DNA of 64,000 nucleotides from JAOPZW01 sp963803375 (GTDB lineage: Bacteria > Actinomycetota > Thermoleophilia > Solirubrobacterales > Solirubrobacteraceae): the NCBI GenBank assembly GCA_963803375.1, contig CAWDMB010000008.1, positions 310,001-374,000 on the forward strand, given 5' to 3'. The notes beneath the pieces were generated by a model. That model had not been told where the DNA came from. It saw nothing but the letters and a program-made list of their open reading frames with translations, and searched no databases. The translations under genes and the position numbers were made by a program. Below are positions 63,005 to 64,000 of the stretch, piece after piece (the stretch's first letter is position 1; each line of letters opens with the position of its first letter).

Positions 63005-63967
63005 ATGACCTCGGCCCCGGAGAGGCTCCTGCTCGCGGCGCCGCGCGGTTATTGCGCGGGCGTCGACCGCGCGGTCCAGACCGTCGAGCGCGCGCTCGAG
63101 CACTACGGTGCGCCGGTCTACGTGCGCAAGGAGATCGTCCACAACAAGCACGTCGTCGAGCAGCTGCGCGAGCGCGGCGCCGTCTTCGTCGACGAGCTCG
63201 AGGACGCGATCCCCGCGGGCGCGGTCACCGTCTTCTCCGCGCACGGCGTCTCACCCGCCGTGCAGCTCGACGCCGAGCGCCGGCGGCTGACGACGATCGA
63301 CGCGACCTGCCCGCTCGTCACGAAGGTCCACCGGGAGGCGCTGAAGTTCGCCGCCGACGGCTACACGATCGTGCTCATCGGCCACTCGGGCCACGAGGAG
63401 GTCGAGGGCACGATGGGCGAGGCGCCGGAGCACATCGTGCTCGTGGAGACCGAGGAGGACGTCGACCGTCTCGACGTGCCAGACCCCGAGCGCATCGCGT
63501 ACATCTCGCAGACGACCCTGTCGGTCGACGAGACCCGGGCGATCATCGACCGTCTGCGCGAGCGCTACCCGGCCATCACCGGGCCGCGCACGGACGACAT
63601 CTGCTACGCCACGACGAACCGCCAGGCGGCGGTCAAGCAGATGGCGCCGCTCTGCGACCTCGTGCTCGTCATCGGCTCGCGCAACTCGTCGAACTCCAAC
63701 CGGCTCGTGGAGGTCGCGCGCGACCTCGGCGCCGAGGCGCATCTCATCGACCACGAGGCCCAGGTCCCCGACGCCTGGCTCGAGGACAAGCGCGTCGTGG
63801 GCATCACGTCGGGCGCCAGCGCTCCCGAGGAGCTCGTGCAGCGCCTCGTGGCCTTCTTCCGCGCGCGCGGGACCGAGGACGTGGAGGAGTTCCAGGTCGT
63901 CCAGGAGGACGTGCGCTTCATGCTGCCCAAGGCGATCCGCCAGGCGCTCGTCACGCAGACCGCCTGA
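63005..63967 (+). CDS. ispH: 4-hydroxy-3-methylbut-2-enyl diphosphate reductase
   Basis: A 320-residue Fe-S enzyme of the MEP isoprenoid pathway. The three cluster cysteines are in PRGYCAGVDRAV, DATCPLVTKVH and TDDICYATTNRQ. Catalytic-region GHSGHEEVEGTMGE, with conserved His and Glu, and the final TSGASAPEELV are present. It makes IPP and DMAPP from HMBPP. Start chosen by the leaderless spacing of TAGGAT. A hairpin follows directly after the stop. Confidence 0.96.
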   Translation: MTSAPERLLLAAPRGYCAGVDRAVQTVERALEHYGAPVYVRKEIVHNKHVVEQLRERGAVFVDELEDAIPAGAVTVFSAHGVSPAVQLDAERRRLTTIDATCPLVTKVHREALKFAADGYTIVLIGHSGHEEVEGTMGEAPEHIVLVETEEDVDRLDVPDPERIAYISQTTLSVDETRAIIDRLRERYPAITGPRTDDICYATTNRQAAVKQMAPLCDLVLVIGSRNSSNSNRLVEVARDLGAEAHLIDHEAQVPDAWLEDKRVVGITSGASAPEELVQRLVAFFRARGTEDVEEFQVVQEDVRFMLPKAIRQALVTQTA

Positions 63968-63996
63968 CACCGGCCTCGACACGTGCTCGGCCGGTG
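63968..63996 (+). terminator. Hairpin directly after the ispH stop codon
   Basis: CACCGGCC and GGCCGGTG form a perfect 8-bp stem with a 13-nt loop beginning at the first base after the TGA. The window ends before any T-run could be seen. Probable terminator of ispH. Confidence 0.55.
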
Positions 63997-64000
63997 CGGT

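Overview
This is a very GC-rich (well above 70 %), gene-dense bacterial chromosome segment. The PspA/PspAA/PspAB/HtpX set, an actinobacterial-type c-di-AMP riboswitch upstream of a cell-wall hydrolase, a MarP-like protease, a WS/DGAT acyltransferase, CWB2-like and alanine/proline-rich proteins, and abundant GTG starts point to a deep-branching actinobacterium. Class Thermoleophilia (Solirubrobacterales, e.g. Solirubrobacter/Conexibacter-like) is most likely; this is inferred from gene content only. No rRNA, tRNA, CRISPR array, prophage or insertion sequence was seen. No gene-free stretch exceeds about 300 bases.

Layout. 1-7.2 kb: YcaQ-like winged-helix protein (cut by the window edge), enolase-superfamily protein with exonuclease VII (xseB, xseA), GNAT acetyltransferase, CWB2-like lipoprotein, acyl-CoA dehydrogenase. 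7.2-15.3 kb: c-di-AMP riboswitch with an NlpC/P60-like hydrolase, pspA-pspAA, an iron-uptake operon (efeUO fusion plus efeB) behind a likely iron box, an M20 peptidase, pspAB-htpX. 15.4-18.1 kb: M23 peptidase, lgt and a proline/alanine-rich membrane protein. 18.1-21.5 kb: five-gene operon ArsR regulator, DUF2892 membrane protein, MMPL exporter, 27-residue ORF, OsmC protein. 21.7-22.8 kb: a 59-residue membrane protein, three hairpins and an alpha/beta hydrolase. 22.8-27.1 kb: lysA-hom-thrC-thrB. 27.1-33.2 kb: ParA ATPase, zinc-ribbon/FHA protein, small zinc-ribbon protein, SRPBCC protein, lipoprotein, class B penicillin-binding protein and MarP-like protease. 33.2-44.5 kb: topoisomerase III, AddB-like and AddA-like nuclease/helicases, YihY, gene scar, ferritin-like protein, Ku. 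44.6-52.3 kb: partner-switch genes (HATPase, degenerate HATPase, STAS), then gltBD. 52.4-64 kb: exported protein, ohr/tetR pair, unknown zinc-motif protein, intergenic repeat, sigma/anti-sigma fusion, SnoaL protein, unknown proteins, FxsA, STAS protein, SufT-like protein, WS/DGAT, M28 peptidase, ispH.

The most striking signal is at gene starts. About twenty start codons, including GTG and possibly one ATC, are preceded 6-9 nt upstream by a TANNNT hexamer (TAGACT, TACGCT, TAGCCT, TACCCT and so on), mostly without a Shine-Dalgarno. This is what leaderless mRNAs with a -10 element directly before the start would look like, and it settles several otherwise ambiguous starts. In three places the hexamer begins with the stop codon of the upstream gene, and in two divergent pairs the two hexamers share one TA step. 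Genes inside operons instead use 1-8 nt stop/start overlaps.

Functional themes: envelope maintenance (Psp/HtpX, NlpC, M23, Lgt, MarP, PBP), double-strand-break and nucleic-acid repair (XseAB, AddAB-like, Ku, TopoIII, YcaQ-like), aspartate-family and glutamate biosynthesis, iron and oxidant handling (EfeUOB, ferritin-like, Ohr, OsmC), and several small regulatory modules.
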